This document shows, piece after piece, positions 17,468-26,251 of a stretch of DNA of 64,000 bases. Origin of the DNA: Nocardioides sp. SR21 (GTDB taxonomy: Bacteria; Actinomycetota; Actinomycetes; Propionibacteriales; Nocardioidaceae); contig NZ_JAKWJR010000001.1 of NCBI RefSeq assembly GCF_022761125.1, forward strand, positions 1 to 64,000, in the 5' to 3' direction. The position numbers were made by a program, and so were the translations under genes. Numbering within the stretch: position 1 is the stretch's first letter; each line of letters begins with the position of its first letter. The notes below the pieces were generated by a model, which saw nothing but the letters and a program-made list of their open reading frames with translations, was not told the DNA's origin and did not search any database.

Positions 17468-18577
17468 CTAGACGCGCACCTCGAAGTCCCGCAGCACGAG
17501 GGCCGCGGGGTCGACGGTCGCCGGGTCCAGACCCGGCACGTCGATCCGCGGCCCTTGCGCTGTCCGGACCTGGGGCACCGGCCCCCCGAGCGCGGCGACG
17601 TACTCCATCACCCGGACGGCGTCGACGCGGCGGCCGGTCTCGACCAGCCAACCGGTCAGGCGGTGCACCGGCGGCAGGCCGGAGTGCACCAGCGACCGGG
17701 TGCCCCAGAACTCGCGGACGCCGGCCACCAGCAGGTCCCACCACTCGTCGGAGCAGCCGGGGATCTCGGCGAAGTAGCGGTGCAGGTCGCCGGCCAGCAC
17801 CTTGTCGTGGAACACCCTGCTGGTCTTCTTGGAGCCGAAGTCCTCCACGGTCTGCAGCGACATCCGCTTGGTCGTCCAGCGGTCGCGCAGGTCGTCGAGT
17901 GACGAGCGCTGCTGGGTGATCGACGAGCCGTCGTACCGGATCCGCCAGTGGTAGACGACCTCCGGCGCGACACCGAAGCGGCGCGCGCGGACGTACGCCG
18001 CGGTCGTGGTCGGCTGGTCCTCGTAGCGGATGCCCTCGGGCCAGGCCAGCTCCGCGCCGTCCCAGAACGCGCGGCGGAACAGCTTGTTCCACGCGAACAC
18101 GTCGCCCAGGATCTCCGGGTGCTGCTCGACCGGGAGCGCCACGCGCTCGCGGTGCAGCCGGCGCATCCACGGCAGCTCGGTGAGCACGCCGTCGTCCAGC
18201 CGGGCGACCGAGCCGGTGACGAAGTCCGCCCCGGACCGGGTGAGCTGGCGGAGCAGCACGGCGTACGCATCGGGAGGCACGACGTCGTCGGAGTCGGCGA
18301 AGGCCAGCAGGTCACCGGTGGCGTGCCGCTGCCCCTCGTTGCGGGCGGCGCCGAGGCCGCGGTTCTCGGTGTGCACCGCCAGGACCCGTGGATCGCGAGC
18401 GGCGTACTCGTCCGCGATCGCCCCGGACCCGTCGGTCGAGCCGTCGTCGACGACCACGACCTGCAGGTTCTCGTGGGTCTGGGCGAGCACGCTGTCGAGC
18501 GCGGCGGGCAGGTAGGCCTCGACCTCGTAGACGGGGACGACCACGCTGACCAGCGGCGAGCGCCGCCCGAACCTCAT
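17468..18577 (-). CDS. Family 2 glycosyltransferase
   Basis: A 369-aa GT-A fold glycosyltransferase. The N-terminus VSVVVPVYEVEAYLPAALDS and VVVVDDGSTDGSGAIADEY bind the nucleotide-sugar, and LLAFADSDDVV supplies the DxD metal motif. There is no membrane segment, so it is likely cytoplasmic and may modify a teichoic-acid-like or glycolipid acceptor (inference). Its stop codon abuts the stop of the binding-protein gene. Its ATG lies within a CATG shared with the opposite-strand sulfotransferase region, so the two genes have back-to-back promoters. Confidence 0.88.
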   Translation of the reverse strand: MRFGRRSPLVSVVVPVYEVEAYLPAALDSVLAQTHENLQVVVVDDGSTDGSGAIADEYAARDPRVLAVHTENRGLGAARNEGQRHATGDLLAFADSDDVVPPDAYAVLLRQLTRSGADFVTGSVARLDDGVLTELPWMRRLHRERVALPVEQHPEILGDVFAWNKLFRRAFWDGAELAWPEGIRYEDQPTTTAAYVRARRFGVAPEVVYHWRIRYDGSSITQQRSSLDDLRDRWTTKRMSLQTVEDFGSKKTSRVFHDKVLAGDLHRYFAEIPGCSDEWWDLLVAGVREFWGTRSLVHSGLPPVHRLTGWLVETGRRVDAVRVMEYVAALGGPVPQVRTAQGPRIDVPGLDPATVDPAALVLRDFEVRV

Positions 18578-18611
18578 GGCCGCACCGTACCGACCGTTAG
18601 GCTCCCTCCTC

Positions 18612-19643
18612 GTGACCGACTACCCGCGCACGGTGCTGTTCGTGGCCGGTGCCGGCCGCAGCGGCACCAGCACGATGGCCGGCCTCATGCAGATCCTGGG
18701 GCTGCACGTCCCGCAGCCCGAGGTGGTCGCGGACGAGACCAACCCGAAGGGCTTCGGCGAGCCGCAGTGGGTCGTCGAGAACCACGACCGGCTGCTGCGC
18801 GAGGCCGTCGTCCAGGTGAGCGACGCGCGGCCGGACGCCTGGGTCGAGACCGACCGGCTCTCGGGCCACGAGCACGAGCAGGCCCGTGCGGCGCAGTGGC
18901 TCGAGGGCCACTTCGCGGCCGGGTCCGAGCTGGTCGTCAAGGACCCGCGGCTGAGCTGGTTCCTCACGCTCTGGCGCGTCGCCGCGGCCCGCACGGGTGC
19001 CCGCCCGGTGTTCGCGACCATGCTGCGCCCGCCGGCCGAGGTGGTTGGCAGCCGCCAGACCTACTACCAGAGCCGGCTCGGCTCGGCGCACCTCGCGGCG
19101 TCCTGGCTGAACGTGCTGCTGCACACCGAGCTGGCCACGCGCGGCAGCGACCGCGCGTTCGTCCGGTACGGCGACCTGCTCAGCGACTGGAAGAGCGTGG
19201 TGATGCCGGTCGGCGAGCAGCTCGGCCTCGCGCACGTGCAGCACGCGAGCCCCGCCGCGATCGCGGAGGGCGACCGGTTCGTCGACCCCGACCTGCGCCG
19301 GATGACCCAGACGCTCGACGACCTGGGCCTGCCGCCGCGGCTGCACGAGCTGACCGCCCAGACCTGGGCCGAGCTGAACAGGCTGGCCGAGCCGGGCGGC
19401 GACACCGCGGAGGTGCACGAGGCGCTCGACCAGCTCCGCGCTGGCTACGTCGACCTGTACGCCGAGTCCGAGGCGATCACCCGGTCGTCCGTGGTGGCCG
19501 CGGAGCAGTGCGCGCGCCGTACCCCCGGGAAGCCGGCGGCGCCCGCGCCCTCAGGTGCGGACCGGATCCCCCACGGCGTCCGCGCCCTGGTGCCCGCTCC
19601 GCTGCGTCGGGGTGTGCGGAAGGTGCTGCGCCGCCCGCGCTGA
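18612..19643 (+). CDS. Sulfotransferase family protein
   Basis: A 343-aa protein starting with the P-loop-like VLFVAGAGRSGTSTMAGLMQ, typical of sulfotransferases that bind PAPS; further segments are LVVKDPRLSWFLTLW and TMLRPPAEVVGSRQTYY. GTG 18612 is chosen because a TAGGCT -10-like box sits 8 nt before it and no Shine-Dalgarno is visible; ATG 18576 is an in-frame alternative. The pairing with a divergent glycosyltransferase suggests joint work on a surface polysaccharide or glycolipid, which is inference. Confidence 0.8.
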   Translation: MTDYPRTVLFVAGAGRSGTSTMAGLMQILGLHVPQPEVVADETNPKGFGEPQWVVENHDRLLREAVVQVSDARPDAWVETDRLSGHEHEQARAAQWLEGHFAAGSELVVKDPRLSWFLTLWRVAAARTGARPVFATMLRPPAEVVGSRQTYYQSRLGSAHLAASWLNVLLHTELATRGSDRAFVRYGDLLSDWKSVVMPVGEQLGLAHVQHASPAAIAEGDRFVDPDLRRMTQTLDDLGLPPRLHELTAQTWAELNRLAEPGGDTAEVHEALDQLRAGYVDLYAESEAITRSSVVAAEQCARRTPGKPAAPAPSGADRIPHGVRALVPAPLRRGVRKVLRRPR

Positions 19644-19656
19644 GCCGCCCAACCCA

Positions 19657-19728
19657 TGTAACGCGGGGTTATGCCCTCTGGTATCCCCGTAAAAAGGGGG
19701 TCACCAGAGGGCATAACCCCGCGTTACA
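19657..19728. repeat. Long perfect inverted repeat (26-bp arms)
   Basis: The arm at 19657-19682 (TGTAACGCGGGG ... CCCTCTGGT) is perfectly complementary to 19703-19728. Inside, CCCC (19685-19688) can pair with GGGG (19697-19700), leaving an A-rich loop. The 72-bp element lies directly downstream of the sulfotransferase gene and may act as its terminator, but the arms are unusually long and exact. Confidence 0.85.
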
Positions 19729-19950
19729 AGCAGCGGGGTCGGAGCGGCGGCGGCCCCGTTCCTGAGTGTCGGGAAGGTCACGTCGGCGCCGGGTTACCCC
19801 GGACTGGACCGGCGCGTACATTCGAACCGGTTGGGGTAGAAACTCCCCGACAGAAGCCACGACGAGCACACCGTCCGGTACCCGAACCGGCCCCGCCCCG
19901 CAGCTCAGGGAGGGGTGGTCGGAGGGACTGGAACGAAAGGTTCGACACCC

Positions 19951-20850
19951 ATGACGCACCGCATCGGCGTCGTCGGCGCAGGCCGCGTCGGCGCCGTCCT
20001 GGCCGCCGCCCTGCAGGCCGCCGGCCACACCGTGGTCGCCGCCGCCGGCGAGTCCGACGCCTCGCGCTCGCGCATCGCCGACCTGCTCCCCGGGGTCCGG
20101 CACGCGAAGCCCTCCGACGTCGCGCGCTCCGCCGACCTGCTGCTGCTGACCGTGCCCGACGACATGCTCGAGAACGTCGTCACGGTGCTCAGCGACAGCG
20201 GCGCGATCCGCCCGGGGCAGTACGTCGTGCACACGTCCGGCCGCCACGGGCTGGCCGTCCTCGAGCCGGCCCGGCGCGTCGGCGCGCGGGTGGTCGCGAT
20301 GCACCCCGCGATGACGTTCACCGGCACCGCTCTCGACCTCGACCGGCTGACCGGCTGCGTGTTCGGCCTGACCGCGGGCGACGACGAGAAGGCGTTCGCC
20401 GAGGGCCTGGTCGCCGACCTCGGCGGCAGCCCGATGTGGGTCCCCGAGCAGATGCGCACGCTCTACCACTCCGGGCTCGCGCACGGCGCGAACCACCTGG
20501 TCACGCTGGTGACGCAGGCGATGGAGCTGCTCGCCGCGGCCGGCGCCGACGACCCGGCCGGCACCCTGCGCCCGCTGCTCACCGCGGCCCTCGACAACGC
20601 CCTCGAGCACGGCGACGCCGCGCTCACCGGCCCGATCGTGCGCGGCGACGTCAACACGGTCCGCGCCCACCTGGCCGACATCACCGCGAACGCGCCGCAC
20701 ACGATGCCGTCGTACGTCGCCCTCGCCCGCGACACCCTCGACCGCGTGGTGACCGACGGCCGCGTGCTGCCGATCCGCGCCAACGCGATCCGCCGCGTCA
20801 TCGACGACGCCGAGCGGACCGCCGTCCTCCAGGCCGCGCGGCGCCGATGA
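19951..20850 (+). CDS. Rossmann-like/DUF2520 domain oxidoreductase-like protein
   Basis: A 299-aa protein with an N-terminal NAD(P)-binding fold ([18 protein letters not shown]) and a C-terminal helical DUF2520 domain, similar in layout to ketopantoate or pyrroline-carboxylate reductases. It precedes panC across actinobacteria, so a role in pantothenate synthesis (possibly ketopantoate reduction) has some contextual support but is not shown by sequence. ATG 19951 is chosen over an upstream ATG at 19915. A ~220-bp stretch between the preceding palindrome and this gene holds possible promoter elements near 19815-19850. Confidence 0.85.
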   Translation: MTHRIGVVGAGRVGAVLAAALQAAGHTVVAAAGESDASRSRIADLLPGVRHAKPSDVARSADLLLLTVPDDMLENVVTVLSDSGAIRPGQYVVHTSGRHGLAVLEPARRVGARVVAMHPAMTFTGTALDLDRLTGCVFGLTAGDDEKAFAEGLVADLGGSPMWVPEQMRTLYHSGLAHGANHLVTLVTQAMELLAAAGADDPAGTLRPLLTAALDNALEHGDAALTGPIVRGDVNTVRAHLADITANAPHTMPSYVALARDTLDRVVTDGRVLPIRANAIRRVIDDAERTAVLQAARRR

Positions 20851-21719
20851 CCTCCAGCCCCGCCCTCGCCCACACGCGCGAGGAGCTCGCCGCGCTGCTC
20901 GCGGACCGGTCCGGACCCGTCGGGTTCGTGCCGACCATGGGCGCGCTCCACGAGGGTCACGCCAGCCTGGTGCGGGTGGCCCGCGAGCGTGTCGGCAGCG
21001 GTCCCGTGGTCGTGTCGATCTTCGTGAACCCGCTCCAGTTCGGGCCGAACGAGGACCTCGACCGCTACCCGCGCACCCTCGACGCCGACCTCGAGCTGTG
21101 CGCCGCCGAGGGTGTCGACATCGTGTTCGCCCCCAGCGTCGACGAGGTCTACCCCGGTGGCGAGCCGCAGGTGATGGTGCGCCCCGGCCCGCTCGCGCGG
21201 GTGCTCGAGGGCAAGACCCGCCCCGGCCACTTCCGCGGCGTGCTGACCGTGGTCGCGAAGCTGTTCGGGCTGGTGCGCCCCGACGTCGCGGTGTTCGGGC
21301 AGAAGGACTACCAGCAGCTCGCGCTGATCCGGCGGATGGTGCTCGACCTCAACATGCAGGTCGAGGTCGTCGGCGCCGAGACCGTCCGCGAGCCCGACGG
21401 CCTCGCGCTGTCGAGCCGCAACCGCTACCTCGACGCCGAGCAGCGCGACAACGCGGTCGCGCTCAGCCGCGCCCTGCGGGCGGCCCAGGAGGTCGCCCAC
21501 TACGGCCCGGACGTCGCCCTCGATGCCGCCCGCGCCGAGCTGCGCGCCGCGCAGGGCGTGGACCTCGACTACCTGGTGATCACCGATCCGTTCCTCGGCC
21601 GGCTGCCGGACGCCGTACCGGCCGGGACCGAGGCGCGGGCCCTGATCGCCGCTCGGGTCGGGACCACCCGGCTCATCGACAACGTGCCACTCGTGCTCGG
21701 ACGACTGGAGGACCGCTGA
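20847..21719 (+). CDS. panC: Pantoate-beta-alanine ligase (pantothenate synthetase)
   Basis: Joins pantoate and beta-alanine with ATP to make pantothenate. The 290-aa protein has the nucleotide-binding [16 protein letters not shown] motif, [14 protein letters not shown], the [18 protein letters not shown] motif and the ALSSRNRYL segment. ATG 20847 overlaps the preceding stop by 4 bp, and the panD ATG overlaps the panC stop by 1 bp. PanC and PanD, encoded side by side, supply successive steps. Confidence 0.96.
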   Translation: MTSSPALAHTREELAALLADRSGPVGFVPTMGALHEGHASLVRVARERVGSGPVVVSIFVNPLQFGPNEDLDRYPRTLDADLELCAAEGVDIVFAPSVDEVYPGGEPQVMVRPGPLARVLEGKTRPGHFRGVLTVVAKLFGLVRPDVAVFGQKDYQQLALIRRMVLDLNMQVEVVGAETVREPDGLALSSRNRYLDAEQRDNAVALSRALRAAQEVAHYGPDVALDAARAELRAAQGVDLDYLVITDPFLGRLPDAVPAGTEARALIAARVGTTRLIDNVPLVLGRLEDR

Positions 21720-22207
21720 TGCTCCGCACGATGATGAAGAGCAAGATCCACCGCGCGACGGTGACCCAGGCCGACCTTCACTACGTCGGGTCCGTGACCG
21801 TCGACGAGGACCTCCTCGACGCCGCCGACCTGCTGGCCGGCGAGCTGGTGCACATCGTCGACATCACCAACGGCGCCCGGCTCGAGACGTACACGATCGC
21901 GGGCCCGCGCGGCTCCGGCGTGATCGGCATCAACGGCGCCGCGGCCCGCCTGGTGCACCCCGGCGACCTGGTGATCCTCATCGCCTACGCGCAGATGGAG
22001 ACCGCGGAGGCCAAGGCGTTCCAGCCGCACGTGGTGTTCGTCGACGCGGACAACAAGATCATGGCGACCGGCTTCGACCCGGCGGAGGCCGTCGCCGGCT
22101 CCGGACTGGTGCGCGGCGACCAGCTGGCTGCTGGGTCTCGACACGCCGGTCGCGACCTCGTGCCTCAGTCGCGCGGCTCGCTCGACCACCAACATCCGAT
22201 CCGCTGA
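21719..22207 (+). CDS. panD: Aspartate 1-decarboxylase with repeat-derived C-terminal extension
   Basis: Makes beta-alanine for pantothenate. The proenzyme self-cleaves between Gly24 and Ser25 (HYVGSVTVD), leaving an N-terminal pyruvoyl group on the beta chain; both residues and the flanking segments are intact. The protein is 162 aa, whereas actinobacterial PanD is usually about 139. Residues from about 139 onward ([20 protein letters not shown]...) are encoded by an intergenic-type REP-like repeat that begins at 22133. The extension is probably an unstructured, neutral tail, but its effect on activity or turnover is untested. Confidence 0.93.
   Translation: MLRTMMKSKIHRATVTQADLHYVGSVTVDEDLLDAADLLAGELVHIVDITNGARLETYTIAGPRGSGVIGINGAAARLVHPGDLVILIAYAQMETAEAKAFQPHVVFVDADNKIMATGFDPAEAVAGSGLVRGDQLAAGSRHAGRDLVPQSRGSLDHQHPIR
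22133..22190 (+). repeat. REP-like element, copy A (inside panD 3' end)
   Basis: Starts GGGTCTCGACACG and ends GCTCGACCACC, matching the copy at 30635-30714. The interior GTCGCGAC-type arm pairs around a loop close to TCGTGCCTCA. This copy lies within the panD reading frame. Confidence 0.7.
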
Positions 22208-22218
22208 CGCGTCTCGGA

Positions 22219-22224
22219 TAGCCT
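22219..22224 (+). promoter_or_regulatory. Leaderless-type -10 box before nadB
   Basis: TAGCCT lies 6 nt before the nadB ATG; no ribosome-binding site is present. Confidence 0.5.
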
Positions 22225-22230
22225 GCGCCA

Positions 22231-23865
22231 ATGTCCACTCCGGTACGCCGCGTCCCCGGGCGCCTGATCGCGCCGGAGCCCGGCTGGACCACGGCCGCCG
22301 ACGTCGTCGTGGTCGGATCCGGCATCGCCGGCCTGACCGCCGCGCTGCGCCTGCGCGGCCAGGTCGAGAAGATCCTCGTCGTCACCAAGGACGTGCTCGC
22401 GGCCGGGTCGACGCAGTGGGCGCAGGGCGGCATCGCCGCCGCGCTCGGCCCGGGCGACACTCCCGAGGAGCACGAGCAGGACACGCTCGTGGCCGGCGCC
22501 GGTGCGTGCGACCGCGAGGCGGTCCGGGTGCTCGTCAACGAGGGGCCGGACGCCGTGCGCGAGCTGATCGCGCTGGGCACGAACTTCGACCACGACCCGG
22601 ACGGCGAGCTCTCGCTGACCCGCGAGGGCGGCCACCACCGCGACCGGATCGCGCACGCGGGCGGCGACGCCACCGGCGCCGAGATCCAGCGGGCGCTGAT
22701 CGCCGCGATCGAGCAGGCGCCCGAGATCGAGGTCGTCCAGCACGCGCTCGCCGTCGACCTGCTGCTCGCCGAGGACGGCGGCGTCGCCGGGCTCACCCTG
22801 CACGTGATGGGCGAGGGCCAGCGCGACGGCGTCGGCGCGGTGCACTGCCGCGCGGTGGTGCTCGCCAGCGGCGGGCTCGGCCAGGTGTTCTCCCAGACGA
22901 CCAACCCCGCGGTCTCGACCGGCGACGGGATGGCGGTCGCGCTGCGCGCGGGCGCCGTACTCCGGGACCTGGAGTTCGTGCAGTTCCACCCGACCGTGAT
23001 GTACCTCGGCCCCGACTCGCACGGCCAGCAGCCGCTGATCTCCGAGGCGGTGCGTGGCGAGGGCGCGTTCCTCGTCGACTTCGAGGGCAACCGCTTCATG
23101 CAGGGCGAGCACGAGCTCGCCGACCTGGCCCCGCGCGACGTGGTCGCGAAGGCGATCATGCGCCGGATGATCGAGACCGGGCAGCAGCACATGTGGCTCG
23201 ACGCCCGTCACCTGGGCCGCGAGTTCTGGGAGCGGCGCTTCCCGACGATCCTCGCGACCGCGCGCAGCCACGGCGTCGACCCGGTCACCGACCTGATCCC
23301 GGTCGCGCCCGCGTGCCACTACGCCTCCGGCGGGGTCCGCACCGACCTGTGGGGGCGCAGCAACGTCCCGGGCCTGTACGCCACCGGTGAGGTCGCCTGC
23401 TCGGGCGTCCACGGCGCCAACCGGCTCGCCTCGAACTCGCTGCTCGAGGGCCTGGTGTTCTCCCGGCGGATCGCGGACGTGCTGCCCGGCGAGCTGCGCC
23501 CGCTGCTCCCGCCGGCGCCGGACACCCGCACGCCGGGCCTGGTGCCCGGCGGACTGCGCCGCGAGCTCGAGGAGATCATGACCACCCGGGTCGGCGTGCT
23601 CCGCAACGCCACCGGCCTCGCCGACGCCACCGGCCTCCTCGACAAGCTCGCCGGCGTGACCGCGGAGGTCGTCGACCAGGAGTCGTGGGAGACCACGAAC
23701 CTGCTCACGATCAGCACCGCGCTCGCCGACGCCGCGACCCTGCGCGAGGAGACCCGTGGCTCGCACTGGCGCGAGGACTTCCCCGAGCGCGACGACGTCC
23801 GCTTCTCGGGCCACTTCGACGTCGTCATGGACGACGGCACCACCACCCTGGAGCTCAGTTCATGA
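22231..23865 (+). CDS. nadB: L-aspartate oxidase
   Basis: FAD enzyme oxidising L-aspartate to iminoaspartate, the first step of de novo NAD synthesis. The 544-aa protein has the dinucleotide-binding VVVGSGIAGLTAALRL near residue 28 and STQWAQGGIAAALG. It also has the HRDRIAHAGGDATG and FVQFHPT motifs, the active-site VRGEGAFLVD and the late CAGGVRTD-like segment YASGGVRTDLWG. nadC follows with a 4-bp overlap, but nadA (quinolinate synthase) is not adjacent, so the cluster is incomplete in this window. Confidence 0.95.
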   Translation: MSTPVRRVPGRLIAPEPGWTTAADVVVVGSGIAGLTAALRLRGQVEKILVVTKDVLAAGSTQWAQGGIAAALGPGDTPEEHEQDTLVAGAGACDREAVRVLVNEGPDAVRELIALGTNFDHDPDGELSLTREGGHHRDRIAHAGGDATGAEIQRALIAAIEQAPEIEVVQHALAVDLLLAEDGGVAGLTLHVMGEGQRDGVGAVHCRAVVLASGGLGQVFSQTTNPAVSTGDGMAVALRAGAVLRDLEFVQFHPTVMYLGPDSHGQQPLISEAVRGEGAFLVDFEGNRFMQGEHELADLAPRDVVAKAIMRRMIETGQQHMWLDARHLGREFWERRFPTILATARSHGVDPVTDLIPVAPACHYASGGVRTDLWGRSNVPGLYATGEVACSGVHGANRLASNSLLEGLVFSRRIADVLPGELRPLLPPAPDTRTPGLVPGGLRRELEEIMTTRVGVLRNATGLADATGLLDKLAGVTAEVVDQESWETTNLLTISTALADAATLREETRGSHWREDFPERDDVRFSGHFDVVMDDGTTTLELSS

Positions 23866-24734
23866 CGCCGTACGACGACGAGCTGGCCGCGGCCGGCCTC
23901 GACCCCGCCGCGGTGCTCGCGCAGGTGCGTGCGGCGCTCGCCGAGGACCTGCCCGGCGGCGACGTCACGTCCCTGGCCACCATCGCGGCGGACGCGCAGG
24001 GGAGCGGGGTGTTCGCCGCCCGGGAGGCCGGTGTGGTGGCCGGTCTCGGCGTCGCCGCGCTGGTGTTCCACGAGGTCATGGGCGACACGGTGCAGGTCAC
24101 CGACCGGGTCGCCGACGGCACTCGCGTTCGGCCCGGCGACGTGGTGATGCGCGTGTCCGGCCCGATCCGCGGGCTGCTCACCGCCGAGCGCACCGCGCTC
24201 AACTACGCCAGCCACCTCTCCGGCGTCGCGACCGCGACCTCCCACTGGGTGGAGGCGCTCGCCGGCACGAGCGCGAAGGTCCTCGACACCCGCAAGACGC
24301 TGCCGACCTACCGCGCGCTGCAGAAGTACGCCGTCCGCTGCGGCGGCGGGGTCAACCACCGCTTCAGCCTCAGCGACATGGCCATGGTCAAGGACAACCA
24401 CGTGGTCGCTGCCGGTGGTGTGGTCCCGGCGTTCCACGCGGTCCGGGCCGCGTACCCCGACCTGCGCGTCGAGGTCGAGGTCACCGACCTCGACCAGCTG
24501 CGCGAGCTGCTCGACGTCGGCTGCACCGAGATCCTGCTCGACAACATGGACTCCCCGACGATGGCCGAGGCCGTGCGCATCACGGCCGGCCGCGCCACGC
24601 TCGAGGCGTCGGGCGGGCTCACGCTCGAGCGCGCCCGCGAGGTCGCCGAGACCGGCGTCGACTTCATCTCGGTCGGCGCGCTCACCCACTCCGTCAAGGT
24701 CTTCGACCTCGGCCTGGACCTGTCCGAAGGGTGA
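23862..24734 (+). CDS. nadC: Nicotinate-nucleotide pyrophosphorylase (carboxylating)
   Basis: Converts quinolinate and PRPP to nicotinate mononucleotide. The 290-aa protein has the GGDVTSLATI start, the catalytic LDTRKTLPTYRALQKYAV segment followed by CGGGVNHR, and the LLDNM and LEASGGL motifs of the barrel. ATG 23862 overlaps the nadB stop. coaX follows after 2 bp, linking NAD and CoA synthesis genes in one transcription unit. Confidence 0.95.
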   Translation: MTPYDDELAAAGLDPAAVLAQVRAALAEDLPGGDVTSLATIAADAQGSGVFAAREAGVVAGLGVAALVFHEVMGDTVQVTDRVADGTRVRPGDVVMRVSGPIRGLLTAERTALNYASHLSGVATATSHWVEALAGTSAKVLDTRKTLPTYRALQKYAVRCGGGVNHRFSLSDMAMVKDNHVVAAGGVVPAFHAVRAAYPDLRVEVEVTDLDQLRELLDVGCTEILLDNMDSPTMAEAVRITAGRATLEASGGLTLERAREVAETGVDFISVGALTHSVKVFDLGLDLSEG

Positions 24735-24736
24735 CG

Positions 24737-25510
24737 ATGGCGCTCCTCGCCGCCGACATCGGCAACAGCCACACGCAGCTCGGCCTGCTGTCGGGCGGGG
24801 AGGTCACCGCGGACTGGCGCGTCGAGACGAACGAGCGGCGTACGTCCGACGAGTGGGCGGTGCTGCTGCGCGGGCTGCTTGGCGCGGCGGTCGAGGACGT
24901 CGACGGCATCGCGGTGTGCTCGACGGTCCCGGCGGTCCTCCACGAGTGGCGCGACATGCTCGCGCGGCACTTCGGCGACGTGCCGGCGGTCGTGGTCGAG
25001 CCCGGCGTACGCACCGGCATCCCGGTGCTGATGGACAACCCGCGCGAGGTCGGCACCGACCGGATCATCAACGCGCTCGCCGCCGTGCACGAGTACGGCG
25101 GCCCGGCGATCGTGGTCGACTTCGGTGGCACCGCGACGACCTTCGACGTGGTCAGCGCGCAGGGGCAGTACGTCGGCGGCGCTATCGCCCCCGGAATCGA
25201 GATCTCGCTCGAAGCGCTCGGGCGTCGCGGCGCCCAGCTGCGCAAGGTCGAATTGCTGCGGCCGCGTTCGGTGATTGCGAAGAACACCGTCGAGGCGCTG
25301 CAGTCGGGAATGGTTTTCGGCGTCGCCGCCTCGGTCGAGGGAATTGTCGCCCGGATGGTCGAGGAGCTCGGCGCCGAGCCCGGCGACGTGCGGGTGATCG
25401 CCACCGGCTACCTGGCGCCTCTGGTGTTCGGCGAGTGCCGCGCTTTCACCGATCACGCGCCATGGTTGACGTTGCGCGGCCTGGAGCTCGTATTCGCGCG
25501 AAATCGCTAA
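24737..25510 (+). CDS. coaX: Type III pantothenate kinase
   Basis: Phosphorylates pantothenate, the first committed step to CoA. The 257-aa protein belongs to the ASKHA fold, with the phosphate loop ADIGNSHTQLGLL at the N-terminus, VGTDRIINALAAVHEYG in the middle and the VVDFGGTATTFDVV motif. GTG 24731 is an in-frame alternative to ATG 24737. The 3' third (from about 25235) uses noticeably more A/T at third positions (GAATTGCTG, GTGATTGCG, GGAATTGTC) than the 5' part, continuing into the AT-rich lsr2 promoter region. Confidence 0.93.
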   Translation: MALLAADIGNSHTQLGLLSGGEVTADWRVETNERRTSDEWAVLLRGLLGAAVEDVDGIAVCSTVPAVLHEWRDMLARHFGDVPAVVVEPGVRTGIPVLMDNPREVGTDRIINALAAVHEYGGPAIVVDFGGTATTFDVVSAQGQYVGGAIAPGIEISLEALGRRGAQLRKVELLRPRSVIAKNTVEALQSGMVFGVAASVEGIVARMVEELGAEPGDVRVIATGYLAPLVFGECRAFTDHAPWLTLRGLELVFARNR

Positions 25511-25615
25511 ACGGCACTGTGGTGTCCGTTTCATTTGGAGCGATCTCGCTATTCGCGTGGCATGATGTCCGCGGTTTTCAATTCAATTCGTCGAATTACA
25601 AGTGAGGTCCTGCAA
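25511..25615 (+). promoter_or_regulatory. AT-rich upstream region of lsr2
   Basis: This 105-bp gap is the most AT-rich stretch noticed in the window (TTTTCAATTCAATTCG, GAATTACAAG). It contains the inverted repeat AATTCGTCGAATT near 25585-25597. Lsr2 binds AT-rich DNA, so autoregulation is plausible. GTGAGG near 25602 probably serves as the ribosome-binding site. Confidence 0.5.
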
Positions 25616-25945
25616 ATGGCCCAGAAGGTCAACATCGTTCTCGTCGACGACCTCGACGGCAGCGAGGCGACCGAGACCGTCACCTTCGGTCTCGACGGAA
25701 CGACGTACGAGATCGACCTGAACGACAAGAACGCCGCCGCCCTGCGCGACGCGCTGGCCGGGTACGTCGGCCACGCCCGCAAGGTGGGCCGGGCGCCGAG
25801 CCGTGGCCGCAAGACCGCGGTCGCCTCCGGTGACGGCGCCAGCGCCAAGGAGATCCGCGACTGGGCGCGCGAGAACGGCTACGACGTCCCGGAGCGCGGC
25901 CGCGTCTCCGCCGACGTGCGTGAGGCCTACGCGAAGGCACATTGA
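25616..25945 (+). CDS. lsr2: Lsr2, nucleoid-associated xenogeneic silencer
   Basis: H-NS-like protein that bridges DNA and silences AT-rich, often foreign genes. The 109-aa protein has the N-terminal dimerisation part (MAQKVNIVLVDDLDGSEATE) and a basic linker. The C-terminal DNA-binding domain (SAKEIRDWARENGYDVPERG) contains the AT-hook-like R94-G-R96. ATG 25616 is preferred over an upstream ATG at 25535 because the conserved protein starts MAQKV. It lies between coaX and clpC, the conserved actinobacterial context. Confidence 0.97.
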   Translation: MAQKVNIVLVDDLDGSEATETVTFGLDGTTYEIDLNDKNAAALRDALAGYVGHARKVGRAPSRGRKTAVASGDGASAKEIRDWARENGYDVPERGRVSADVREAYAKAH

Positions 25946-26001
25946 TCACGCCCCCGCGAGTGAGCCTGCGAGCTCGCGGCTCAGGGCGGGAGGACGAGTG
26001 A

Positions 26002-26027
26002 GGGCGGTGACCACCTGGTCACCGCCC
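26002..26027 (+). terminator. Rho-independent-like terminator after lsr2
   Basis: GGGCGGTGACCA (26002-26013) pairs perfectly with TGGTCACCGCCC (26016-26027), followed by TTCTTGCC. It is positioned to end the lsr2 transcript. Confidence 0.8.
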
Positions 26028-26040
26028 TTCTTGCCTCACC

Positions 26041-26148
26041 GGATCTCGGTACGGCCGGTCGCGACCTCCTACGTCGGCCGCGCGGCCTACTCGATCTGGT
26101 CGAGCCCACGCGCCGGGTTCGTTCCTCACCCGGCGCTGCTCGCCTCAT
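26041..26148. repeat. REP-like element, copy B (two units)
   Basis: GGATCTCGGTACGG begins a degenerate unit with the GGTCGCGACCTC arm. A second hairpin at about 26111-26135 pairs CGCCGGGT with ACCCGGCG around the loop TCGTTCCTC. The element lies in the 306-bp gap between lsr2 and clpC, along with the lsr2 terminator. The last ~100 bp before clpC holds its promoter region, including TAGGCT near 26193. Confidence 0.65.
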
Positions 26149-26251
26149 GTTCGCTCTCAGCGGACCGGTCTGGGCTGATTCGGGGGAACGCGTAGGCTGT
26201 CCGCGGGGTTAGTTGTCTTCGTAGCCCCCTAGAGCTTCAGGAGCGATACGC

